DNA of 45,680 nt from DAOPZC01 sp035353175 (GTDB lineage: Bacteria > Verrucomicrobiota > Kiritimatiellia > RFP12 > UBA1067), in assembly GCA_035353175.1 (NCBI GenBank), contig DAOPZC010000041.1, positions 1 through 45,680 on the forward strand. Direction: 5' to 3'. Below, piece after piece: positions 7,599 through 15,996 of the stretch. The notes beneath the pieces were generated by a model. The model had not been told where the DNA came from. It ran no database searches and worked only from the letters and a program-made list of their open reading frames with translations. The first letter of the stretch is position 1, and each line of letters opens with the position of its first letter. Position numbers and translations under genes: made by a program.

Positions 7599-7816
7599 GG
7601 TGCTTGCTGCTCAGTTCCACGTGCATTGACAATTGGTACACGAGGTGTCCATGCCCGTCAAGAAGTCATTGCCGTCGAGGCAGTATGGGTATGGACCGAG
7701 AATAAGGGCGGGCCGCCGCACCTATTGGGAGAGCGGGTGCCCGCCAGAGCCGTCCATACCGGTCACGCGGTCAAGCCTGTTCTCGGCCTTCTCGGCTGAT
7801 CGAGGCGCCTGTCGCC
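7599..7816. other. Intergenic stretch closing the accessory island
   Basis: I see no convincing gene. A plus-strand frame from 7633 runs through low-complexity Arg/Pro/Ser codons with no ribosome binding site. GC content rises again towards the minus-strand DUF1080 gene that ends at 7817. No T-rich terminator hairpin is evident. Confidence 0.45.
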
Positions 7817-8569
7817 TCACAGCTCTTTGATCCGGACGCAGCGGAAATAGATCGCGGCGTTGCCGTGCTTGCCCTGCAGGCCGATGCGGCCCTTGGTCGG
7901 CAGCTCCGCCCAGGGGCGGCTCAGCCACGGCGGGATGTCCGAGCCGTCGGGGTTCTTCTTGGCCGAGGTCCACTGCGACAGGTCGGTATCCACCGTGATC
8001 TCGCCGTTCACCGCCACCTTGATGCGCTTGCCCTGCGCCGTCACGGTCATCCGGTTCCATTCGCCGGCGGGCTTCACGTTGTTGACCTTGGGCGCGAGGT
8101 GCCCGTACAGGCCGCCGTTCTTGGCGAAGGGCTGCTCCTTGCCCCAGTGCGGGTTGTTGTCGTCGAGGATCTGGATTTCCACCGTGTTCGGGATCCAGTT
8201 CGCCAGGTCGCTGCCGTAGATCAGCACGCCGCTGTTGGCCGCGGGGTCGCAGGTGTACTCCAGGTCGAGCACGAAGTTCTCGTAGTCGCGGTCCGACCAG
8301 ATCGCCTCGTCCTTGTTCGCGGTCAGGTCGCCTTTCCCGTCGATAAACCATACGCCTTTCGTATAGACCGCATTGCCCAGATCGAGGTTGAAAAGCGAGC
8401 GCCAGTTGCGCGAATCCGGATGCACGCTCTCTTTGACCAACACCGGGCAAGAGGAGCAGGACGCGCCAGTTGCGCACGGCTTGGCCCCGCACGATTTATC
8501 GGATGAGACCAGGGCGCAACCCGCCGTCAGCAAGGTCCCGGACAGCAACGCCAGAGAAACGTGTTTCAT
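7817..8569 (-). CDS. DUF1080 lipoprotein (3-keto-glycoside hydrolase type)
   Basis: A 250-residue secreted protein of the DUF1080 family, a concanavalin-like beta-sandwich; members are now described as 3-keto-disaccharide or 3-keto-glucoside hydrolases. The N-terminus MKHVSLALLSGTLLTAGC is a lipoprotein signal with lipobox LTAGC, followed by a Cys/Ser-rich linker. Typical segments follow: NWRSLFNLDL, DYENFVLDLEY, NSGVLIYGSDL, NTVEIQILDDN, GEWNRMTVTAQGKRIKVAVNGE and a final GRIGLQGKHG/IYFRCVRIKEL. The ATG at 8569 is favoured because AAGGAG lies 7 bases upstream; the longer start at 8584 would contain that site. It is the last gene of the minus-strand run after GH92, with a hairpin just upstream. 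The substrate is unknown. Confidence 0.87.
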   Translation of the reverse strand: MKHVSLALLSGTLLTAGCALVSSDKSCGAKPCATGASCSSCPVLVKESVHPDSRNWRSLFNLDLGNAVYTKGVWFIDGKGDLTANKDEAIWSDRDYENFVLDLEYTCDPAANSGVLIYGSDLANWIPNTVEIQILDDNNPHWGKEQPFAKNGGLYGHLAPKVNNVKPAGEWNRMTVTAQGKRIKVAVNGEITVDTDLSQWTSAKKNPDGSDIPPWLSRPWAELPTKGRIGLQGKHGNAAIYFRCVRIKEL

Positions 8570-8583
8570 TTTTTTCTCCTTCA

Positions 8584-8605
8584 TTCGGATTTGAACACAT
8601 CCGAA
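8584..8605 (-). other. Intercistronic hairpin just upstream of the DUF1080 ribosome binding site
   Basis: TTCGGAT (8584-8590) and ATCCGAA (8599-8605) are perfect 7-base inverted arms separated by 8 bases. In the minus-strand transcript the hairpin ends a few bases before the AAGGAG of the DUF1080 gene. It could stabilise the downstream message or tune its translation. There is no T-run, so it is not an obvious terminator. Confidence 0.5.
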
Positions 8606-8646
8606 AGCTTACGGACCCGCCGCCTGAAACACAATCCCAAACGTCG

Positions 8647-10926
8647 CTAGCGTGAAGCGGGCGGGCGGTTTTTCCGAGCGGCGGCCCACGCCGTGTTCGG
8701 CTCCGGCCCCATCACGAAGCTCAGCGTGCCGCCCGCCGCGACCTCCGCGTGGGTGATCCACGCGCGGTCCAGCGGCTGACCGTTCAGCGTCGCGGACTGG
8801 ATGTAGCGGTTGGCCGGCGAGTTGCCGCCGGCCACCACCGAAAACGTGCCGCCGGCATAGAACTTCGGATCAAGGCGCAGGCCGATCTTCGAGAAGACCG
8901 GGCTCGTCAACACATAAACGCCGTCGCCCGGACAGACCGGATGCAGGCCCATCGCCGAGAGCACATACCACGCCGACATTTGGCCGACGTCCTCGTTGCC
9001 GCAGAGCCCGCGCACGCCGGTGCCGTAGGCTTTTTCGCAGATGCGGCGCGTCCACTTCTGCGTGAGCCACGGCTGCCCCGCAAAGGCGAAGAGATACGCC
9101 ACGTGGTGGCAGGGCTCGTTCGGGTGGTTGTAGTAGTCGTTCCAGAGAAAGTCCTCGGACGTCTGATCGAAGAAGGCCGTCAGCTCGCGCAGGAACGCCT
9201 CTTCGCCCATCAGCCCCATCAGGCCGTAGACGTCATGCGGCACGAACCAGCCCTGCTGATAGGGATTGCTCTCGACGGTGCCTTGGTTCTGCCCGGTTTT
9301 CCCGCGCCACGGCATCCAGACGGCGGCGCCGTCCGGCGCGTTCTTCATGCGCGTGCGCATCCATTGGACCTCCGGGCACCACACGTTGGTATAAGCGCCG
9401 GCGCGGGCCGCGAACTCGGCGGCGTCTGCGGGTTTGCCGAGCCGCTCTGCGAGGCGCCCCTGGCACCAGTCGGCGTAGGCGTACTCGAGCGTGGCGGAGA
9501 GGCTGCCGGGCGAGAAGCCCTCGGGGCCGTTGCGGAACTTCTGCACCGTGTTGCGGCACTGTCGGTACGCCTCCTCGACGTCGTAGCCGCGGATCCCTTT
9601 TTCGTAGGCGTCGAGAATCACCGAGACGGCCGGGTTGCCGATCATGCAGCCCGAATAGGCGTTCAGCAGCTCCCAGCGTTCGAGGTAGTTGCGGCCGCTG
9701 AGTTTGGCCAGCTGCACGAGCGAGTTCACCTCGTCGTTCACCACGTCGGGACGGATGATCGTCAGCAACGGGAACTGGCTGCGAAACACGTCCCAGCCGC
9801 TGAAAATCGAGCGGTAGACGAAGCCGTCGGCGCGGTGCCTCTGGCCATCCGCGCCGACGTACTGACCGTCGACGTCCGAGACGCTGCGCGGGTCGATCAT
9901 GCAGTGGTAGAGCGCGGTCGCGAAGATCTCGCGCTCCGCATCGCTCCCGCCCTCGCAGTCGACGCCCTTGAGCGCGTCGGCCCAGCGGGCGCGCGAGCGG
10001 GCGCGCACGCCGTCGAAATCCCAGTCTGGAATGTCGTGCGCGAGGTTGGCGCGCGCGCCTTCGGCGCTCACGTAAGAGAAGCCGGCGCGCAGCAGCACCG
10101 GCTCGCTCTGGGCCGTGGGAAATTCGACGAAGAACCCCGTGTTCGTGCCCTCATACGCGCGCTGTCCCTCGAAAACACGGTTCTGGTCCCATACCCCGAA
10201 CGTTTGGATCGGCTTGCTGAAGACTGCGCAAAAATACTGCGTGTAATTGACATGGCCGTTGCCGTGTCCCCAGCCGCCGTCTTTTTCGGAGCATTCCATG
10301 AAGCCCTCGATCGTGTGGTCATCCGCGACCCGCACCGACTGCCGGCTGTACGCGAGCCACCTCTCTTTCTGCCCGATGCGGCGTCCGAGGTCGATCTGGA
10401 TGCGCGAGGTGGGCGCTTCCGGGAAGGTGAAGCGGAGGATGCCGGCACGCGGCGCGGCGGTGAGTTCGGCCTTGATTCCGTAGCGCAGCAGGTCGACGCG
10501 GTAGTAGGCGGCGGACGCCTCCTCGCGGTCGTGGCTGTAAGTCGACTTCGCCAAGTCGCGGTCGAGCTGACGCGGGCCGGTGGCCGGCATCACCTGGAAA
10601 TTGCCGAGGTCGCCGTACCAGCCGATGCCGCTCATGTGCGTGAAGCTGAAGCCCTCGATGGTCTCGTGGTGGTGCGAATAGCCCGGGCCGTTGTCGCCGC
10701 CGGTGATGGTGTCGGGGCTGAGCTGGATCATGCCGAAGGGCGTGGCCGCGCCGGGGAAGGTTTTGCCGAGCCCGTGCCCGCCGTAGCCGTCCAGCGTGAT
10801 CGCGCCGATCATCGGGTTGATGCAGTCCACCATCTCTTTTGCGCCGGCGAACGCTGAGCCGATCCCCAATGCGATCTCGGCGCATAAAACCATGGGTAAA
10901 CAGCCGTAACGGTCAAACGAAGTCAT
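8647..10926 (-). CDS. GH92 exo-alpha-mannosidase
   Basis: A 759-residue secreted glycoside hydrolase family 92 enzyme. Family members are calcium-dependent, inverting exo-alpha-mannosidases. The N-terminus has a hydrophobic signal ending about GSAFAGA. Family landmarks: INPMIGA, GKTFPGAATPFGMIQLSPDT, YSHHHETIEGFSFTHMSG, DVDGQYVGADG, FSGWDVFRSQFPLLTI, HPNEPCHHVAYLF (catalytic-acid Glu at about 604), GLCGNEDVGQMSAWYVLSAMG (about 640-660, general-base acidic pair) and HPVCPG. The ATG at 10926 overlaps the stop of glpK (ATGA), with GGGAGGAG upstream inside glpK, so translation is coupled to glycerol kinase. The longer in-frame start at 10971 lies inside glpK and is rejected. The linkage cleaved cannot be read from sequence. 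Confidence 0.94.
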   Translation of the reverse strand: MTSFDRYGCLPMVLCAEIALGIGSAFAGAKEMVDCINPMIGAITLDGYGGHGLGKTFPGAATPFGMIQLSPDTITGGDNGPGYSHHHETIEGFSFTHMSGIGWYGDLGNFQVMPATGPRQLDRDLAKSTYSHDREEASAAYYRVDLLRYGIKAELTAAPRAGILRFTFPEAPTSRIQIDLGRRIGQKERWLAYSRQSVRVADDHTIEGFMECSEKDGGWGHGNGHVNYTQYFCAVFSKPIQTFGVWDQNRVFEGQRAYEGTNTGFFVEFPTAQSEPVLLRAGFSYVSAEGARANLAHDIPDWDFDGVRARSRARWADALKGVDCEGGSDAEREIFATALYHCMIDPRSVSDVDGQYVGADGQRHRADGFVYRSIFSGWDVFRSQFPLLTIIRPDVVNDEVNSLVQLAKLSGRNYLERWELLNAYSGCMIGNPAVSVILDAYEKGIRGYDVEEAYRQCRNTVQKFRNGPEGFSPGSLSATLEYAYADWCQGRLAERLGKPADAAEFAARAGAYTNVWCPEVQWMRTRMKNAPDGAAVWMPWRGKTGQNQGTVESNPYQQGWFVPHDVYGLMGLMGEEAFLRELTAFFDQTSEDFLWNDYYNHPNEPCHHVAYLFAFAGQPWLTQKWTRRICEKAYGTGVRGLCGNEDVGQMSAWYVLSAMGLHPVCPGDGVYVLTSPVFSKIGLRLDPKFYAGGTFSVVAGGNSPANRYIQSATLNGQPLDRAWITHAEVAAGGTLSFVMGPEPNTAWAAARKNRPPASR

Positions 10927-12425
10927 GGCTTCTCCTCCCACTGCGCGGCGCGGGTCACGGCTTTGCGCCATCCCGCGAGGTGCCGCTGTCGTGTCTCTTC
11001 GCCCATCGACGGGGTGAAACGCTTTTCAGCCGGCCGGGCGGCCATGCTTTCCAGCGACTGCCAGCCGAGCGCCAGGGCCGCCAGGGCCGCCGCGCCCGAG
11101 GCGGTCGTCTCCATGCAGGCGGGGCGTTCGATGCGGCAGCCGAGCGTGTCGGCTTGGAACTGCATCAGGAAATCGTCGGACGAAGCGCCGCCGTCCACGC
11201 GCAACACGGTGATCGGGTGCGCCGCATCGGCCCGCATGGCCGATACGACGTCGCAGCACTGGTAAGCGATCGCCTCCTCGGCGGCGCGGATGATCTGGCG
11301 GCGCCCCGTGCCGCGCGTCATGCCGACCAGCGCGCCGCGCGCGTACATGTCCCAGTGCGGCGCGCCCAAACCCGCGAAGGCAGGCACGAGGTAAACGCCG
11401 CCGGTGTCGGGAATGGAAGCGGCGATGCCGCCGGCGTCGGACGAGCGCGCCAGAATCTGCAGCTCGTCGCGCAGCCACTGCATCACCGCTCCGCCCATGA
11501 AGACACTGCCTTCCAGAGCGTAAGACGGCGACCCCGGCCCGGTCTGGGCGTTGAGCGTCGTCAGCAGGCCCCGCCGGGAAGCGACGGGATCACCCCCGGT
11601 GTTCATCAGCAGAAAACAGCCGGTGCCGTAGGTGTTTTTCACGTCGCCGGAGGCGAAACAGCCCTGACCGAAAAGCGCGGCCTGCTGGTCGCCGGCGATG
11701 CCCATGACCGGCACCTCGCGGCCACCGAATTCGGGCAGGCGGCAGACGGCGGCCGCGCCGGAAGAGGGGACCACGGTCGGCAGCATGGAGGCGGGGATAT
11801 CGAAAAGCGCGAGCAGTTCCTCGTCCCAGCGCAGCGACCGGATGTTGAAGAGCTGGGTCCTCGAGGCGTTGGTGAAATCCGTGACATGCGCGGCGCCGCC
11901 GGAGAGCTTCCAGATCAGCCACGCGTCGACGGTGCCGCAGAGCAGGTCGCCGCGCCGGGCGGCGTCCCGCGCGCCGTCGACGCGGTCGAGAAGCCACCGG
12001 ATCTTGGAGGCGGAAAAATAGGCGTCGAGCACAAGCCCCGTCTTCTCGCGGACGACCGGCTCATGGCCGCTCCGTTGCAGCTCCGCGCAGAAATCGGCCG
12101 TGCGGCGGCACTGCCAGACGATCGCGTTGTGGATGGGCTGGCCGGTGCGGCGGTTCCAGACCACGACCGTCTCGCGCTGGTTGGCCACGGCGAGGGCGGC
12201 CACGTCCGAAGCGTCGCAGCCGGCGCGTGCGATCGCTTCGTTCATGACGGCCCGCTGCGACGTCCAGATCGTTTCCGGGTCGTGCTCGACCCAGCCTGGA
12301 CGCGGATAGAGCTGCGTAAACTCCTGCTGCGCGACGGCGCGCACCCGCAGATCGCGATCGAAGAGCATCGCGCGCGAACTGGTAGTGCCTTGGTCGAGCG
12401 CGAGAATCAGGGCTGCGTTCGTCAT
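10923..12425 (-). CDS. glpK: Glycerol kinase
   Basis: Phosphorylates glycerol to sn-glycerol 3-phosphate with ATP in the cytoplasm (FGGY family). The 500-residue length matches typical GlpK. Signatures: LALDQGTTSSRAMLFD at the N-terminus, GWVEHDPETIW, NQRETVVVWNRRTG, AIVWQCRRT, GIAGDQQAALFGQ, NTYGTGCFLLMNTG, YLVPAFAGLGAPHWD and LRVDGGASSDDFLMQFQADTL. These cover the substrate and phosphate-binding regions with no visible break. GGAGG precedes the ATG by 7 bases. No glycerol facilitator or glycerol-3-phosphate dehydrogenase is adjacent. It sits between a double DUF1080 protein and a GH92 mannosidase, with which it overlaps. That suggests it handles glycerol released from a glycoside rather than free glycerol, which is inference. 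Confidence 0.95.
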   Translation of the reverse strand: MTNAALILALDQGTTSSRAMLFDRDLRVRAVAQQEFTQLYPRPGWVEHDPETIWTSQRAVMNEAIARAGCDASDVAALAVANQRETVVVWNRRTGQPIHNAIVWQCRRTADFCAELQRSGHEPVVREKTGLVLDAYFSASKIRWLLDRVDGARDAARRGDLLCGTVDAWLIWKLSGGAAHVTDFTNASRTQLFNIRSLRWDEELLALFDIPASMLPTVVPSSGAAAVCRLPEFGGREVPVMGIAGDQQAALFGQGCFASGDVKNTYGTGCFLLMNTGGDPVASRRGLLTTLNAQTGPGSPSYALEGSVFMGGAVMQWLRDELQILARSSDAGGIAASIPDTGGVYLVPAFAGLGAPHWDMYARGALVGMTRGTGRRQIIRAAEEAIAYQCCDVVSAMRADAAHPITVLRVDGGASSDDFLMQFQADTLGCRIERPACMETTASGAAALAALALGWQSLESMAARPAEKRFTPSMGEETRQRHLAGWRKAVTRAAQWEEKP

Positions 12426-12506
12426 CGGGGGCCTCCTTCTTCACGCCCGTGGCATGGCCGTTCCTGCCCGCGGGGGCGGCGGGCGCAAGATCTCGGACGC
12501 CGCGTC

Positions 12507-13766
12507 CTACCGGTCGATCAGCGCTTTCATTTCGGGTGTGACGACGAGGATCTCGAAATCCTTGAACCACATCTCGACGTTTGCGCCGCCGTGCAGCTGC
12601 AGGCCGACTTTGCCGCTCTTCTCGCAGAGCGGGTCGACGAGGTCGACGGTCCGCTGGCCGTTCAGGATCTCCACGATGCGGTCGCCGCAGACGGCGGTGC
12701 ATGTGGTGTTCCACCCCTTGGGGTTGCGGACCTTGGCGATGAACTCGTCGTCCCGCGCGACCCAGCCGCGGCCCTTGGTTTTGTCGCCCGCCGTGTGCCA
12801 GAGCGCGGAATCCTTCTCGTTGCCCGCGATCTCGTTCTGGAAGCCCTTGAGCAGCCACGGCGTATTCACCTCCTCGGCGCGGAAGTAGAGCGCGCTGTTG
12901 CCGCCGAAAAGCTGATAGCTCACCCGGACGATGAAGTCGCCGTAGGCCTTGTCGGAGACGACCAGCCCGTCACGCTTCTCGTCCGATTTGTGTTTGCCGA
13001 CCAGATAGCCCTCGGCCTCGTTAAACGACCAGTTGTCCGGCAGCACGAAACGGGCGTCCTTCAGCGCGAATTTTCCGTCCGCGCCTTTCGCGAAGAAGGG
13101 CGTCCACCGGCTCGTGCCAAGCTCTTTGATGCGGATGTTGCGCCAGCGCGCGCAGACGTTGCCGTCGGGATTTTTGGTCGCATGCACCTGGAGGCCGATG
13201 AAGCCGCTGAGCGACTCGCCGTCGAAGAGGTTGACGACCGGCACGTCGTTGAGCCAAGTCCGGATGGACGGCCCGACGCACTGGATCTCCATCTTGTTCC
13301 AGTCGCCCTTTTTGTAGGCGGACGAAGAGGTCACCAGCGTTCCGGTGGCGGTGTTGTCCAGCCAGATCCGGCCGAACTTGAAGCCGCGGCGGCCCTCGTC
13401 ATAGATGCGCGCGACGCGGTCAGGCTCGCCCGCGATTTCGGACTGGTAGCCAAAGACCGTTTCCGTTTTGTCGGGATTCGCCCGCAGCGCGGAGCGGAAC
13501 TGGACGCCGGAGTTGCCCGCTTCCAATTTGAACTCCACCCGCAGGATGAAATCCCCGTAAGTTTTTTCCGAGCAGAGGAAGGTGTTGCGCTTGGCGTCTT
13601 TGAAGCGGCCCGCGATCGAGCCGTCTTCGACCGCGTAGGTCGATTCACCCCCGTGCCGCACCCAGCCGTTCAGCGTCTTGCCGTCGAACAGCGGCACGAA
13701 CCCCTCTTCGGACCCTTGGGCGCAGGCGGCCCAAAGCAGACATCCCGCCAACATCGTCTTCTTCAT
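12507..13766 (-). CDS. Secreted protein with two DUF1080 (3-keto-glycoside hydrolase type) domains
   Basis: A 419-residue protein with signal MKKTMLAGCLLWAACAQGS. The first DUF1080 domain (about 22-210) shows FVPLFDGKTLNGW, YGDFILRVEFKLEAGNSGVQFRS, DWNKMEIQCVGPSIRTWLNDV and GFIGLQVHATKN/ARWRNIRIKELG. The second (about 215-410) repeats this: YGDFIVRVSYQLFGGNSALYF, FQNEIAGN, GKVGLQLHGGANVEMWFKDFEIL. The second copy is more divergent in its opening, so one domain may be catalytic and the other binding. The start at 13766 is chosen because GGGGGAA lies upstream and the signal peptide begins there; the frame extends to 13844 without a better site. It lies between the ABC permease and glpK on the same strand, with gaps of 96 and 81 bases. 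Confidence 0.87.
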   Translation of the reverse strand: MKKTMLAGCLLWAACAQGSEEGFVPLFDGKTLNGWVRHGGESTYAVEDGSIAGRFKDAKRNTFLCSEKTYGDFILRVEFKLEAGNSGVQFRSALRANPDKTETVFGYQSEIAGEPDRVARIYDEGRRGFKFGRIWLDNTATGTLVTSSSAYKKGDWNKMEIQCVGPSIRTWLNDVPVVNLFDGESLSGFIGLQVHATKNPDGNVCARWRNIRIKELGTSRWTPFFAKGADGKFALKDARFVLPDNWSFNEAEGYLVGKHKSDEKRDGLVVSDKAYGDFIVRVSYQLFGGNSALYFRAEEVNTPWLLKGFQNEIAGNEKDSALWHTAGDKTKGRGWVARDDEFIAKVRNPKGWNTTCTAVCGDRIVEILNGQRTVDLVDPLCEKSGKVGLQLHGGANVEMWFKDFEILVVTPEMKALIDR

Positions 13767-13862
13767 GCGATTCCCCCGTTTCTTGAGTTTAAAACACCTT
13801 GGAAAAGGTACTCTTTCGCGCCGGGTTTTGTCGATGTAAAACATGACGCTCCGGCTCCGCCG

Positions 13863-15872
13863 CTATTTCATGCTCGGGAGCACGATGCCGCGCAGAATGA
13901 TCTTCTGGCAGGCGATGAAAACGATGGCGGTCGGGATCGAGACGAGCACGAAGCCGGCCATCACGGCCCAGGGCTGGTCGCCCAGCTGCTGGCTCATCTG
14001 GTACATCCAGACCGCCAGGGTCCAATGGCTTTGTTTCTGGCAGACCAGCAGCGCCCATTCCCAGCTGTTGTAGGCGCAGACGAAGGCGTTGAGCGCGTTG
14101 ACCGCCAGAATCGGCGTGGTCATCGGCAGCGTGATTTTCATGAAGATCTGCCACTCCTTCGCGCCGTCGATGGCGGCCGCTTCGTACAGCTCGCGCGGCA
14201 GGCCGTCGAAGAAACCTTTGAGAATGAAAATCGAAAGCCCGTTTGCGAGCGTGGGCAGCACTAGGGCGGCGAAGGTGTTGAGCAGCCCCAAGTCGCGGAT
14301 CAGCAGGAACCCCGGGATGGCCGTGACCGCCGCGGGGAACGCCATGGTCGCCAGCAGGAAGAGCAGGATCTTTTCCGCGGAGCGCAAGCCGAACCGCGAG
14401 AGAGCGTAGGCCGCGAGGGGGTTCACCGTCAGCGTCGCGAGGATGGAGAGCACCACCAGCAGGACCGTGTTGCCGAAAGCCTGTCCCCGCAGGAAGAGGA
14501 ACTCGCTCACGGTCCGGTAGTTGGCGGCCATGCCCGCCAGGAAGTCCCGCCAGCCGCGCTGCCCGAAGGTCACCGCGAGCGCCTCGCGGATCGGGAGGCG
14601 CGATTCCTCGATGCGGGCCAGGGACCAGCCGTAGGCGCGGTTGACGCCTTCGAGCGACCCGTGGGTGTCGAGCAGAAAGCGTTGCCAGGACTGTTCCGCG
14701 CTGAGCATCGTCAGGTCTTCGAGCGGCACCTGCGGGATGAAGTTGCGCCAGAGCGTGCTGTTCTCGTACTCCGGAAGCCGGATCGCCTCGAAGGTCGCGA
14801 TCGTCTGTCCCGTCAACCGTGCGTAGGCCTGGACCGTCTTGCAGGTGTCGCGCACATAGGCCTGGTAGGCGCGTTCGAGGGCGGGCGTGACGTGGACGCG
14901 CAGCAGCCTGCGGGGGTAAGCCTCGCGCACGAACGCGTCCCATTCTTGGCGCAGGGCCGGCGGCGCGTCATGCGGCAGCGGGAAGGGCAGCGTTTCGAGC
15001 GCGGCGCAGGGCTGTTCCGCGAGGCGGGCGTAGTCCGCAGCGGTGAAGGGCAGGCCCCTGGGCCGGCCCAGCCGGGCCTGCACATCGGGCCGCCGGAGGT
15101 AGGCGAGCCAGAGCGGCCGCGATTCGTAGGGCACCGTGCGCGTCATGGGCGAGACGCCCCGGTCGCGGTATGTGCGCTTGAACGCCTGGTAGAGCTCCAT
15201 CTTGGGATCGTCGGCGGGATAGTCCCAGCCCGCGTGGTGCAGCGGCGCGCGCTGCTGGGCGATCATGCGGATGCCGAAGAAAGAGCTGTAGCGGATACGC
15301 CACTCGCGGTTGAGCCGGTCGAGCGCGGCCTGCCGCCGCTTGGGGACCGACAGCTTCGCGAACGCCGCGGGATCGTCGTCGCGCACCTGTTCCTCGAAAT
15401 GGGTCCGCACGAACCCCGCCACGTCGCGGGCGTCGAAATGGCAGACGCTGTTGCGGATATCGTAGCCGCGGTTGAACCGCGCGTAGTCTGCCGCCATCCG
15501 CTGCCACCGCGCGGCGGTCTGGGGGTCTTCGAGTCCCCGCAGCTGCGCCTCGGCGAACCGGCCGCAGCCCGTGCGATCGCGCGCCACGATGATCCAGCTG
15601 CCCCAGTGCGCGGGCGCGTCGGGGTAGACGTCGGAGGGGAAGCGCGGATAACAGGTGGCGACATAGCGCATGAAGCGGTCGGGACGGTCCCACAGCGCGC
15701 GCACCACCGGCGAAAAGCGGTAGTAGTCGTACGGACCCGTCAGGGAGGCGGCGAACATCACGAGGAAGGGCCAGACCATCGTGACCCCGCCCAGGGACAG
15801 CGCGGCATAGACCAACGCCAGAAACATCCGCGCCTTAGCCGTCTTCCGCTCGACTGTGAGGATCACCGCCAC
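13863..15872 (-). CDS. MalG-type sugar ABC transporter permease with a ~400-residue periplasmic insertion
   Basis: The C-terminal part (about 464-669) is a carbohydrate CUT1 permease: several membrane segments and the EAA loop EAAAIDGAKEWQIFMKITLP that docks the ATPase. A first membrane segment lies at about 16-44. Between them are roughly 400 hydrophilic residues where ordinary MalG proteins (about 280 residues) have a short loop. The insert contains repeats of the type WxxFL...YGSLEGVNRAYGW, seen also at ALDRLNREWRIRYSSF, somewhat like helical segments of GH42 enzymes. By topology it should be periplasmic. No MalF-type permease, binding protein or ATPase is nearby. The start is uncertain: GTG 15872 or 15866 keeps a basic RKTAKAR tail before the first segment, while ATG 15827 would begin within it. 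A longer start would overlap the divergent receptor gene. Confidence 0.82.
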   Translation of the reverse strand: MAVILTVERKTAKARMFLALVYAALSLGGVTMVWPFLVMFAASLTGPYDYYRFSPVVRALWDRPDRFMRYVATCYPRFPSDVYPDAPAHWGSWIIVARDRTGCGRFAEAQLRGLEDPQTAARWQRMAADYARFNRGYDIRNSVCHFDARDVAGFVRTHFEEQVRDDDPAAFAKLSVPKRRQAALDRLNREWRIRYSSFFGIRMIAQQRAPLHHAGWDYPADDPKMELYQAFKRTYRDRGVSPMTRTVPYESRPLWLAYLRRPDVQARLGRPRGLPFTAADYARLAEQPCAALETLPFPLPHDAPPALRQEWDAFVREAYPRRLLRVHVTPALERAYQAYVRDTCKTVQAYARLTGQTIATFEAIRLPEYENSTLWRNFIPQVPLEDLTMLSAEQSWQRFLLDTHGSLEGVNRAYGWSLARIEESRLPIREALAVTFGQRGWRDFLAGMAANYRTVSEFLFLRGQAFGNTVLLVVLSILATLTVNPLAAYALSRFGLRSAEKILLFLLATMAFPAAVTAIPGFLLIRDLGLLNTFAALVLPTLANGLSIFILKGFFDGLPRELYEAAAIDGAKEWQIFMKITLPMTTPILAVNALNAFVCAYNSWEWALLVCQKQSHWTLAVWMYQMSQQLGDQPWAVMAGFVLVSIPTAIVFIACQKIILRGIVLPSMK

Positions 15873-15996
15873 GATGGCCGATACCGTACCACAGTTCTGG
15901 GATGAGCGGCAACGACAGTCAGCCCCCGTTCCTCGGAATGAACCGCCGCTGCACTCCTTCCGTTTAATCATCCGAACCAATCGATTCGGAGAGACG

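Noticed and set aside
7626..7654. TTGACA in the spacer after the Mod/Res stub
   Set aside because: No -10-like hexamer at 16-18 bases and no gene follows on this strand.
7633..7830. 65-codon plus-strand open frame
   Set aside because: No ribosome binding site, low-complexity composition, and it runs into the antisense of the DUF1080 gene end.
10839..14264. A 1141-codon open frame on the plus strand
   Set aside because: It is antisense to the clear GH92, glpK and DUF1080 genes, is Arg/Gly/Ala-rich from GC skew, and has no recognisable domain.
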